Assembly: GCA_002483425.1 (NCBI GenBank) | Contig: DLHW01000056.1 | Coordinates: forward strand, 1 to 5,433 | From: Methylococcaceae bacterium UBA7658 | GTDB taxonomy: Bacteria > Pseudomonadota > Gammaproteobacteria > Methylococcales > Methylomonadaceae | Length of the DNA stretch: 5,433 nt | Reading direction: 5' to 3' | In this document: positions 1 through 5,266 of the stretch, piece by piece | Layout: each line of letters starts with the position of its first letter | Position numbering within the stretch: the stretch's first letter is position 1 | Notes under the pieces: model-generated | Told to the model about the DNA's origin: nothing | Seen by the model: only the letters and a program-made list of their open reading frames with translations | Databases searched by the model: none | Position numbers and translations under genes: made by a program

Positions 1-76
1 TTTAATGTGAATTGTCAAATTGGAAATCTCTAGTTAAAGAGCAGGTCCAATGAAATGAAACGTTAAATATATCGAT
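1..76. other. Spacer downstream of iscA, no gene seen
   Basis: These 76 bases follow the iscA stop codon in the direction of isc transcription. I see no hairpin with a T-tract, so there is no visible terminator, and no coding start. The isc transcript may continue into genes beyond the left edge, which is where hscB, hscA, fdx or a displaced iscU could lie. This is inference; the window does not show them. Confidence 0.4.
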
Positions 77-403
77 TTAATTAACCGAGAAGCTTTCTCC
101 GCAACCGCATGAGCCTGTTGCATTTGGATTATTAAATTGAAAAGCCTCATTAACACCTTCTTTACGGTAATCTAGCTCTATACCATCAATGAATGGCAAA
201 TCGTTTTTTGTCACGATAACCGTGACTCCAAATTCCTCGAAAACTTCATCGCCGCTTTCGACGGCATCAGAGTAATCAAGCGTATAGGCATAACCCGAAC
301 AACCGGATTTTTTGACGCCTAATTTCAACCCAATACCTTTGCCGCGTTTTTCTAACTGTTTTTTGATTTGCCGCGCCGCGCTTTCTGTTAATGATATTGA
401 CAT
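77..403 (-). CDS. iscA: Iron-sulfur cluster assembly protein IscA (A-type carrier)
   Basis: This is a 108-residue cytoplasmic A-type Fe-S carrier (HesB/IscA family), expected to bind iron or a cluster and pass it to target apoproteins. The three family cysteines sit at C35, C99 and C101, within SGCSG and the C-terminal CGCGESF motif, the same numbering as E. coli IscA (107 residues). The N-terminal MSISLTESAA and the RGKG.GLKLGVK stretch also favour IscA over ErpA or SufA. The ATG at 403 follows a good ribosome site, GAGGT at 408-412, which overlaps the iscS stop codon at 411-413. The gap to iscS is 7 nt, so the genes are probably translationally coupled in one operon. In E. coli iscU lies between iscS and iscA; here it does not. 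What is seen is the motif and spacing; the biochemical role comes from the family. Confidence 0.95.
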   Translation of the reverse strand: MSISLTESAARQIKKQLEKRGKGIGLKLGVKKSGCSGYAYTLDYSDAVESGDEVFEEFGVTVIVTKNDLPFIDGIELDYRKEGVNEAFQFNNPNATGSCGCGESFSVN

Positions 404-410
404 AATTACC

Positions 411-1520
411 TCAACCCTGCTTAACCAGGGCTTCTAATTGATTAATAAAATCGATAACTTCTTCTTCGGTATTGGATTTACCTAAACTGACGCGAATTGC
501 ACTTTTAGCAAATTCCGCTGCAACACCCATCGCCGTCAAAACCGGACTCAATTGACCGCCTGCGCTAGCGCAGGCTGAACCACTGGATACCGCAATACCT
601 TTCTGGTCGAGCTTCATCAGTAGCATTTCGCCATCTGTGCCGTCGATCCCGAATTGAACCGTATTCGGCAACCTGTCCGCATCCTTAGAGAAAATTCTGG
701 CACCCGGAATAGTCTCCAAGCGTACCTCCAACTTGTTTTTAAGCTTTAAAAGCATAGTCGCTCTTTGATCAAGTTCCGATCTAGCAAGTTCCGCCGCCTT
801 ACCGAAACCGATAATTGCTGGCACATTCTCTGTACCCGATCTTAACCCGCGCTCTTGTCCGCCGCCCAGAATACCCGGTTTTAATGTGGTTTCTTTAGCG
901 GCAATCAACGCGCCGCAGCCTTTCGGTCCGTAGATTTTATGACTGGAAAGCGACATGAGGCTTACATTCAACGCATTAAAATCGACCGGCATTTTACCTG
1001 CAGCTTGTACGGCATCGGTATGAACAACAATCCCTTGTTCGTTTAATCGTCCAGCAATACCTGCAACATCTTGGATAACGCCGGTCTCATTATTCGCCAG
1101 CATGATCGAAACCCATTGCGGGCGATAGGCAATAACGTGACTCATCGCTTCCTGCGTGATTATGCCGTTAGGATCGACCTCAATCAGTTTCAACGAATAC
1201 CCTTGACTCGCTAAATACCGAGCCGGCTCCATTACAGAAGGGTGCTCTATCGCGGAAATAGCGACTTTAGAACCCGGAGCGAGCGCCGTAAAGGCAAGAT
1301 TATTGGCTTCAGTACCGCCACTGGTGAAAACAACCTGTTCCGGCCGGACACAGACTAACGCGGCAACTTGTTCGCGCGCAGTATCGATGGCGCTTCTCAC
1401 TAATCTACCCTGCCGGTACAGACTGGATGGATTGCCATAAAACGTTTTTAAAAAAGGTAACATCGCATCCTGCACCCGCTCGTCGATGGGCGTAGTCGCA
1501 TTATGATCGAAGTAGATCAT
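411..1520 (-). CDS. iscS: Cysteine desulfurase IscS/NifS family, short C-terminus
   Basis: This is a pyridoxal-phosphate class V aminotransferase-fold enzyme that converts L-cysteine to alanine and a protein-bound persulfide, supplying sulfur for Fe-S clusters. Numbering from the ATG at 1520 (369 residues): it opens with YFDHNATTP, has TSGGTEAN at 66-73, the PLP-stacking His at 93, HTDA with Asp169 and Gln172, the PLP lysine K195 in SSHKIYGPKG, and the catalytic cysteine C317 in SSGSACAS. An upstream TTG at 1538 would add six residues, but it has no ribosome site and the family normally starts near M-YFD. The start overlaps the end of iscR by 20 nt. The protein stops right after the IRVSLG...EEEV helix, so it lacks about 30 C-terminal residues of E. 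coli IscS (404 aa), the tail linked to IscU docking. NifS-type enzymes are also this short, so the symbol rests mainly on context. Confidence 0.9.
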   Translation of the reverse strand: MIYFDHNATTPIDERVQDAMLPFLKTFYGNPSSLYRQGRLVRSAIDTAREQVAALVCVRPEQVVFTSGGTEANNLAFTALAPGSKVAISAIEHPSVMEPARYLASQGYSLKLIEVDPNGIITQEAMSHVIAYRPQWVSIMLANNETGVIQDVAGIAGRLNEQGIVVHTDAVQAAGKMPVDFNALNVSLMSLSSHKIYGPKGCGALIAAKETTLKPGILGGGQERGLRSGTENVPAIIGFGKAAELARSELDQRATMLLKLKNKLEVRLETIPGARIFSKDADRLPNTVQFGIDGTDGEMLLMKLDQKGIAVSSGSACASAGGQLSPVLTAMGVAAEFAKSAIRVSLGKSNTEEEVIDFINQLEALVKQG

Positions 1521-2007
1521 GTTCCGAAATAGACCCAATCACATGGCGATCGATTTGGATGATATGACTAACCTCTAGATCCTGACGCTTAGCAACCGCC
1601 TGGACATGCTGTTTTTCGAGCAACTCCGCCAGACTGATGCCGGTCAAATATTGCCGTATTTGCTCACTTAACCCCGTCCACAACTCATGCGTCAGACAAG
1701 CCTGATCGCCCTGGCAATTCGATTTGCCGCTACATCGCGTTGCATCGATTTGCTCGTCAACCGCGGCGATAATATCGGCGACATTGATTTCATCCGCATT
1801 CCGGGAAAGCTGATAACCGCCCCCTGGTCCACGCACCCCTTGTACCATACCTGCCTTACGCAAACGCGCAAACAGTTGCTCCAGATAAGACAATGAAATC
1901 GTTTGCCGGGCTGCAATATCGTTTAATGCGACTGCTTTTTCGCGCCCATGAAACGCCAAGTCGAGCATTGCGGTTACCGCATACCGGCCTTTGGTGGTTA
2001 ATCTCAC
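1501..2007 (-). CDS. iscR: Rrf2-family Fe-S sensing regulator IscR
   Basis: This is a 168-residue winged-helix regulator of the Rrf2 family. The N-terminal MRLTTKGRYAVTAMLDLA and the DNA-binding segment around residues 38-68 (SLSYLEQLF, VRGPGGGYQLSR) closely match E. coli IscR, including E43, the residue that discriminates between IscR site types. The [2Fe-2S] ligands are all present at the E. coli positions: C92, C98, C104 and H107. It should therefore repress its own operon when holding a cluster and release it when clusters are scarce. The start is GTG at 2005-2007, preceded by a G-rich ribosome site (GGGGG at 2014-2018) six bases away; an ATG at 2020 is out of frame. It is the first gene of the operon and its end overlaps iscS by 20 nt. 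The tail beyond residue 130 is not conserved in a way I can read. Confidence 0.95.
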   Translation of the reverse strand: MRLTTKGRYAVTAMLDLAFHGREKAVALNDIAARQTISLSYLEQLFARLRKAGMVQGVRGPGGGYQLSRNADEINVADIIAAVDEQIDATRCSGKSNCQGDQACLTHELWTGLSEQIRQYLTGISLAELLEKQHVQAVAKRQDLEVSHIIQIDRHVIGSISEHDLLRS

Positions 2008-2040
2008 AAACTACCCCCATGATGACCCAACAAATTCGCC

Positions 2041-2068
2041 ACTATACTTAACCCATCGTAATAGTCAA
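2041..2068 (-). promoter_or_regulatory. iscR operon promoter (sigma70 type)
   Basis: Read on the minus strand, TTGACT (2063-2068) and TATAGT (2041-2046) are separated by 16 bp, close to the sigma70 consensus. Transcription would start near 2034, giving a leader of about 27 nt before the iscR GTG. The -35 element lies inside the proposed IscR operator, so a bound regulator would block polymerase directly. Confidence 0.75.
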
Positions 2069-2072
2069 CTAT
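2048..2072 (-). promoter_or_regulatory. Probable type 1 IscR operator overlapping the -35
   Basis: The minus strand reads ATAGTTGACTATTAC from 2072 down to 2058, which matches the published type 1 IscR consensus (left half ATASYYGACT followed by RWWWY) at all 15 positions. The right half fits poorly, giving about 20 of 25 matches overall. A better second half (ATACTTAAC on the plus strand from 2044) lies four bases further out than the consensus spacing. The site covers the -35 and much of the promoter spacer, as expected for autorepression by cluster-loaded IscR. Binding is inferred, not shown. Confidence 0.6.
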
Positions 2073-2078
2073 TACGAT
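2055..2078. repeat. Perfect 10-bp inverted repeat at the iscR promoter
   Basis: ATCGTAATAG (2055-2064) and CTATTACGAT (2069-2078) are exact reverse complements around the 4-bp spacer TCAA. The repeat covers the -35 element and the upstream half of the IscR-like site. Its symmetry axis is offset from that of the IscR site, so it could be an overlapping operator for another dimeric regulator, or an IscR variant arrangement. Confidence 0.6.
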
Positions 2079-2634
2079 ATTCACGAAGACTTGAAATGTC
2101 CATTCACAATGTTTATGTATATTCAAGGTTGATAAGAAAAATAGCTGGTTTTTTGTACCGTTGAAGTACGGCATCAAAGGGTGTTTTTCTTCCGGTAACG
2201 AGAAGCTTCCGGTTGAGGTTTTACAGATAGTGGTGGCGGGAGTTTTTAACTTGTCTACACCAACACACGACTAAAACATTGGAGCCTTCTTTCAGAGCGC
2301 TGTACCTATACAAGGCATTGAGTATTTTTTCTCGGATTGTGTACTTGACTGCACTTTCAAGGTCACTTCTGACTTTTTAGGTTATAACTAGCCGTTTTCA
2401 CCGACTATACGTCCCATAATTTTTGCTCTTTAAGTTCCAAATATCTTAAACCTCGCTAACTACGGAACTAGCAGCTATACCTCTAATCCGATTGCAGTGA
2501 ATCATCTTTGGCTGGGGTTATGGCTAACATTTAGCTTGCTTATTAAAGAACAACAAAAATATACAACTTGTTTATTTATTTAGTAAATTATTTTTAATAT
2601 AAAATTTGCCGCATAGTTTATACGATAATAATTT
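2079..2634. other. Gene-free intergenic stretch, AT-rich at the right end
   Basis: About 550 bases lie between the isc promoter and the protease promoter. I found no frame with a start codon, ribosome site and recognisable protein. The longest plausible fragment, plus strand from about 2275 to 2388, has no usable start and no recognised motif. Two copies of CTTCCGGT (2189-2196 and 2206-2213) are short enough to be chance. From about 2540 onward it becomes very AT-rich, as often seen upstream of a promoter or in acquired DNA. Its length is more than two promoters need, so a small RNA or a decayed gene is possible, but nothing I can see proves either. Confidence 0.5.
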
Positions 2635-2661
2635 TTGACAGCTTTTCGTTTCATCTATAAC
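2635..2661 (+). promoter_or_regulatory. Probable promoter of the metalloprotease gene
   Basis: A perfect -35 TTGACA (2635-2640) is followed by TATAAC (2656-2661) after 15 bp. TAACAT at 2658-2663 gives 17 bp spacing but a weaker -10. AT-rich DNA just upstream would suit an UP element. Transcription would start near 2668-2670, which rules out a GTG at 2671 as the protein start and leaves a leader of about 65 nt. Confidence 0.6.
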
Positions 2662-2725
2662 ATCTAGCCTGTGTTTGTTGGAGAAGTAGAAACACTAAAC
2701 CCGCTTATAGTGCTCAATCAACCAC

Positions 2726-2730
2726 AGGAC
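2726..2730 (+). promoter_or_regulatory. Ribosome binding site that fixes the protease start
   Basis: AGGAC lies six bases before the ATG at 2737, a normal distance, and directly abuts the ATG at 2731, which is too close. This favours 2737 as the start and puts the basic signal-peptide head (LNKTKQNKR) at the very N-terminus. Confidence 0.6.
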
Positions 2731-2736
2731 ATGACC

Positions 2737-3987
2737 ATGTTAAACAAAACAAAACAAAACAAAAGATTAGCGCTTAACATCCTGTTCGCACTGACGTTTT
2801 TGTTTTCCTTCGGTGTGCAAACCGCTTCATCTCAAGACAAAACGGTAAAGCCGCGGGCGTTTTACCGCGATGACCAACTCTGGCCGATTAATCCGGCTAC
2901 CCAAACTTATGACATTGCCATCTGCTGGGAAAATTTGCCCATCATCCAGTCTCATCCCGATTGGGAGGCGCGGCGGAAAACCGTACTGAATTTGTTAAAC
3001 GCCACCTGGGCTAAAAACACCCGCCTCAGATTTTTCCAAATCGCGGACTTGAAATGCCCGTCCGTCAGCCAAATACCGCCCCATCCTGGCATCCGTATCC
3101 GGGTCGACCCCTTCAAATCAGTAACAACCCTGCCACCCGCAAGTATTACAGTTCCGTCTCCCTATGTGTTGGCGTTGGGCACCAAAATAAAAAATAGGTT
3201 AAATGGGGTCGTTTTGGATTTTTCCGCACCGACAGGAAGTGCCATTTCACTTGTGTGTCCGATATTAACCCCGACAGATACATGTATCCGGCAGTCCATT
3301 ATCCATGAATTCGGCCATGTTATCGGGATTTCCCACGAACAAAACCGTAGCGATGCAGTACCGGGAGGAGAGTGCACCGATGTCGCCACACTCGATAAGA
3401 AAAAGGATCCGCCTGTGGCAACTCAACCGGACGACTTAATCATCGGCAATATCCGCATCGGCGATTACGATTTAGATTCGATCATGAATTATTGTAAGCA
3501 AGATTATTTAGGTACTGTGGCGTTGAGCGCTGCCGATATCACCGGCTCGCAAGTCTTTTACGGCAACATGCCCAGTATCTTGCTGCCGACCGGTTATACG
3601 GGCGCGTCCGGATCCAACAAATTCAAAACGTTTGTCCTCCCAACCGTGTATGATAACGGCGTTGCTTACCGCTATGTGCTAAAGCAGCGCAATCAAGACA
3701 CCACGCCAGCGGACGGTATGTTAGATGAAATTTATTCATACACGCGGACACCGTTGACCCTTAGTCAAAAGCCCTCCATTTATACCCAAACCTTTAATAG
3801 TTTGACTCAGTCCATCAACGTGCCAATCTTTAAGCAGATGATTAACAACAGCAATCTCAACGATACTAATAGTGGACGAGTGAATGACATCGCCGAAACC
3901 AGTTTCACCCTGCAACCCAATAACACGTTCAAACGTGGTTCAACGACCGCGCTTGGCGGCATCTACAGCAACATTTCATACCAATAA
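2737..3987 (+). CDS. Secreted astacin-like metzincin metalloprotease
   Basis: This is a 416-residue zinc endopeptidase predicted to act outside the cytoplasm. Residues 1 to about 31 form a signal peptide: a lysine-rich head, the core LALNILFALTFLFSFGV, and a TAS-type cleavage site. The catalytic domain spans roughly 40-278. It has HEFGHVIGISHE at 190-201, with zinc ligands H190, H194 and H200 and catalytic E191, followed by QNRSD, as in bacterial astacin/matrixin-like proteins. The Met-turn SIMNYC has M250 and Y252, and LSAADITGSQVFYG closes the domain near 263-276. Six cysteines, all before residue 254, suggest disulfides in an exported protein. The C-terminal ~135 residues have no cysteine and look beta-rich, perhaps two repeated units of about 50-60 residues beginning near FVLPTVYDNG and INVPIFKQM. 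The last ~80 residues are copied downstream. No propeptide switch is recognised, and the substrate is unknown. Tandem stops (TAATAA) end the gene. Confidence 0.85.
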   Translation: MLNKTKQNKRLALNILFALTFLFSFGVQTASSQDKTVKPRAFYRDDQLWPINPATQTYDIAICWENLPIIQSHPDWEARRKTVLNLLNATWAKNTRLRFFQIADLKCPSVSQIPPHPGIRIRVDPFKSVTTLPPASITVPSPYVLALGTKIKNRLNGVVLDFSAPTGSAISLVCPILTPTDTCIRQSIIHEFGHVIGISHEQNRSDAVPGGECTDVATLDKKKDPPVATQPDDLIIGNIRIGDYDLDSIMNYCKQDYLGTVALSAADITGSQVFYGNMPSILLPTGYTGASGSNKFKTFVLPTVYDNGVAYRYVLKQRNQDTTPADGMLDEIYSYTRTPLTLSQKPSIYTQTFNSLTQSINVPIFKQMINNSNLNDTNSGRVNDIAETSFTLQPNNTFKRGSTTALGGIYSNISYQ

Positions 3988-4035
3988 TAAGGCTTATTGA
4001 ACAAGAACTAAGAACCATACAAAGCTATGGCAAAA
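3739..4035 (+). repeat. Tail repeat, copy A (3' end of the protease gene)
   Basis: This stretch covers the last ~80 codons of the protease plus about 50 bases after its stop. It recurs at 4541-4835 (copy B) and in part at 5267-5378 (copy C). Against copy B, 199 of 210 bases from 3745 agree without gaps. Homology past the stop is weaker but visible (ATTGAACAA, then GGCAAAA). Copy A is the only one attached to an intact protease. Confidence 0.9.
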
Positions 4036-4040
4036 AATAA

Positions 4041-4069
4041 AGGCGCAATGCAAATCAGCCATTGCGCCT
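4041..4069 (-). terminator. Rho-independent terminator-like hairpin facing left
   Basis: AGGCGCAATG (4041-4050) pairs perfectly with CATTGCGCCT (4060-4069) around a 9-nt loop. On the minus strand the stem is followed at once by TTATTTTTTG, a proper T-tract, so it would stop leftward transcription. On the plus strand the stem is followed by GGAAACTAG, which has no T-tract, so it would at most protect the 3' end of the protease mRNA. No minus-strand gene is visible to its right, which makes the orientation odd. Confidence 0.65.
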
Positions 4070-4097
4070 GGAAACTAGTGGCACTCGAGTAAAATGT

Positions 4098-4451
4098 ATG
4101 GGCATACACATCCCAATTGCTGTAATCAGCATTAAATACGCTTGGTTAGCAATTTTAGCTGTTGCACCAATAACTACACTATTTTGCTTGCTATTGAAGC
4201 GTTTTCGATATCAAGGCGTTTGCCAATGCTATTGCCGTTTCTGGTGGTGTGTCGATATTGCGATGTATTTAATTACCTTGATCGTTGTCAAACATACTCA
4301 CTGGATTTTCTGGCAATGCGTTTTTTTCTGGCAATTAAATTGCCATGATCGAATATCAGAACCTAGTATTTTTTTTATTTTTTTGCTTTCGGTAACTATT
4401 GTCCCTGCTAAACTGCAATGCTACTTTTATAACTCCTCAAATAAAAAATAG
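4098..4451 (+). CDS. Small membrane protein of unknown function, paralog M1
   Basis: This is a 117-residue protein that I do not recognise. Hydrophobic segments lie at about 15-33, 51-64 and 91-104, with another aromatic-rich stretch at 69-80, so three or four inner-membrane helices are likely. A basic/aromatic connector (KRFRYQ at 34-39, then YCRFWW and VD at 45-53) and VTIVPAK at 99-105 are shared with the downstream paralog at 4903-5241. By hand, 30 of 53 residues match in the first half and 15 of 24 in the last part, with little between. That conservation pattern supports a real gene. The ATG at 4098 aligns with the paralog's start and has a weak GAG ribosome site; a TTG at 4062 would run through the hairpin. 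It is seven times richer in cysteine than usual (eight in all). It follows the protease by 110 nt, so a linked role such as protection or secretion is possible but unproven. Confidence 0.7.
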   Translation: MGIHIPIAVISIKYAWLAILAVAPITTLFCLLLKRFRYQGVCQCYCRFWWCVDIAMYLITLIVVKHTHWIFWQCVFFWQLNCHDRISEPSIFFIFLLSVTIVPAKLQCYFYNSSNKK

Positions 4452-4488
4452 AGATGCAATACGACCCAAACATTCCGCCTTAAGTAAT

Positions 4489-4520
4489 TTACTCGCCTTG
4501 CTTTTAGTGACCATCATGCC
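4489..4520 (+). pseudogene. Possible remnant of a third membrane-protein gene end
   Basis: TTGCTTTTAGTGACCATC at 4498-4515 matches 17 of 18 bases of the M2 gene at 5173-5190 and is in the same codon phase, giving LLLVTIMP against LLLVTIVP. It sits between the M1 stop and copy B of the protease tail, where a third membrane gene would be expected to end if an earlier pair had been deleted. The match is short, so chance is not excluded. Confidence 0.35.
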
Positions 4521-4540
4521 GCTCACATTTCTCGTTTCCC

Positions 4541-4789
4541 TTACACGGACACCGTTGACCCTTAGCCAAAAGCCCTCCATTTATACCCAAACCTTTAATA
4601 GTTTGACTCAGGCCATCAACGTGCCAATCTTTAAGCAGATGATTAACAATAGCAATCTCAACGATACCAATAGTGGACGTGTGAATGGCATCGCCGAAAC
4701 CAGCTTCACCCTGCAACCTAATACCACGTTTAAACGTGGTTCAACGACCGCGCTCAGCGGGACAATACAGCAACATTCCTTACCAATAA
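4541..4789 (+). pseudogene. Orphan protease tail, copy B, frameshifted
   Basis: This is a detached second copy of the protease's C-terminal ~80 codons, without the signal peptide or zinc domain. At its left edge it lacks two bases found in copy A (TACAC-GGACA against TACACGCGGACA). From 4546 to 4755 it matches 3745-3954 at 199 of 210 bases with no gaps; 8 of the 11 changes are silent (the others are Ser to Ala, Asp to Gly, Asn to Thr). One extra base near 4761-4764 shifts the frame, so the open frame runs on to 4884. Skipping that base restores YSNIPYQ and a TAA at 4787-4789, the counterpart of the protease's YSNISYQ and stop. No start with a ribosome site exists: the only in-frame ATG is 4516, and a hydrophobic run lies just upstream. 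It could be a silent recombination donor. If translated, it would be a novel fusion. Confidence 0.8.
4723..4740. repeat. Perfect 18-bp palindrome inside tail copy B
   Basis: ACCACGTTTAAACGTGGT is exactly self-complementary. The matching place in copy A reads AACACGTTCAAACGTGGT, which is imperfect. Both substitutions that separate the copies here (AAC to ACC, TTC to TTT) complete the symmetry. It may be coincidence, hairpin-templated correction, or a protein-binding or recombination point. Confidence 0.8.
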
Positions 4790-4902
4790 CGAGTTCATTG
4801 AACAACATTAAAAGTAGCTTACTCCGGAAGGCAAAAGACAATGAAGACTCAATGTTGGTCAGGTATCGCGTCTTAAGGCGCTAATTAAATTATTAAAATA
4901 TC

Positions 4903-5241
4903 GTGATTAACCCACCAACACCACTAGAAAATATTATTATCAAGTACCTTTTGCTAGGCATACCAGGAATTGCCATTCTCACCACATTAGCGGCTTTGTT
5001 ACTGGGACGCTTTAAGTATCAACGGGTGTACCAAAACTATTGCCGTTTCTGGTGGAATGTTGACGTCATCATGTGTTTAGCCACGGTAGCCGTTGCCCAA
5101 TACTTTGGCTCGGCTTGTGGTTTTTTCTCGTTATTAAGTTGCAACATTATATTATGGTATGCCGCTATTTTTTTGCTGTTAGTGACCATCGTACCCGCCA
5201 AGGCGCAAAATTGGTTTTGTAATTGGCGGAAGGGAAAGTAA
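4903..5241 (+). CDS. Small membrane protein of unknown function, paralog M2
   Basis: This is a 112-residue paralog of the membrane protein at 4098-4451, also without a family I can name. Predicted helices lie at about 16-34, 52-68 and 72-98. Shared marks are IKY at 13-15, the RF.YQ..YQ..YCRFWW..VD block at 36-54, and IFLLLVTIVPAK at 89-100; the C-terminus is basic (NWRKGK). The loop between helices 2 and 3 differs almost completely from M1 and is six residues shorter. Exact DNA identity is limited to short blocks such as the 19 bases encoding YCRFWW. The start is GTG at 4903, the first possible start in this frame; no ribosome site precedes it, so initiation is the weakest part of the call. 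It lies after tail copy B just as M1 lies after copy A, so it belongs to the same repeated unit. Two diverged copies with kept motifs argue for a functional protein. Confidence 0.7.
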   Translation: MINPPTPLENIIIKYLLLGIPGIAILTTLAALLLGRFKYQRVYQNYCRFWWNVDVIMCLATVAVAQYFGSACGFFSLLSCNIILWYAAIFLLLVTIVPAKAQNWFCNWRKGK

Positions 5242-5266
5242 GTTAAAACTGCCTAATTTATTCAAT

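Larger units (their letters stand above)
4541..4835 (+). repeat. Tail repeat, copy B
   Basis: This is the second unit of the tail repeat. It starts at the same point as copy A (3739) and fades about 45 bases after the ancestral stop. It lies about 800 bases downstream of copy A and sits between the two membrane-protein genes. It carries no terminator-like hairpin comparable to the one after copy A. Confidence 0.88.

Noticed and set aside
13..18. TTGACA on the minus strand as a -35 for a gene beyond the left edge
   Set aside because: Its -10 would fall at or past the window edge, so it cannot be assessed.
1521..1538. TTG start six codons upstream for the cysteine desulfurase
   Set aside because: There is no ribosome site before it, and the family starts close to the YFDHNATTP motif, so the ATG at 1520 is preferred.
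1687..1916. Overlapping open frames on both strands inside iscR
   Set aside because: They are alternative frames of a strongly conserved gene and show no start signal or motif.
2189..2213. Direct repeat CTTCCGGT, two copies 17 bases apart
   Set aside because: Eight bases repeated once is easily chance, and there is no third copy or regular spacing.
2275..2388. Short plus-strand frame with IEYFFSDCVLDCTF-like residues
   Set aside because: It has no start codon or ribosome site, is under 40 codons, and matches no family I recognise.
2671..2736. GTG start at 2671 giving a 438-residue protease
   Set aside because: It coincides with the predicted transcription start, has no ribosome site, and would bury the signal peptide behind 22 extra residues.
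3162..3389. Minus-strand open frame inside the protease
   Set aside because: It is the antisense shadow of the zinc-binding domain, with no ribosome site or recognisable product.
4142..4348. Alternative frame within the M1 gene
   Set aside because: The other frame is the one conserved in the M2 paralog, so this is a shadow.
4504..4841. Two minus-strand open frames across tail copy B
   Set aside because: The silent-change pattern supports the plus-strand frame, and the minus frames have no ribosome site.
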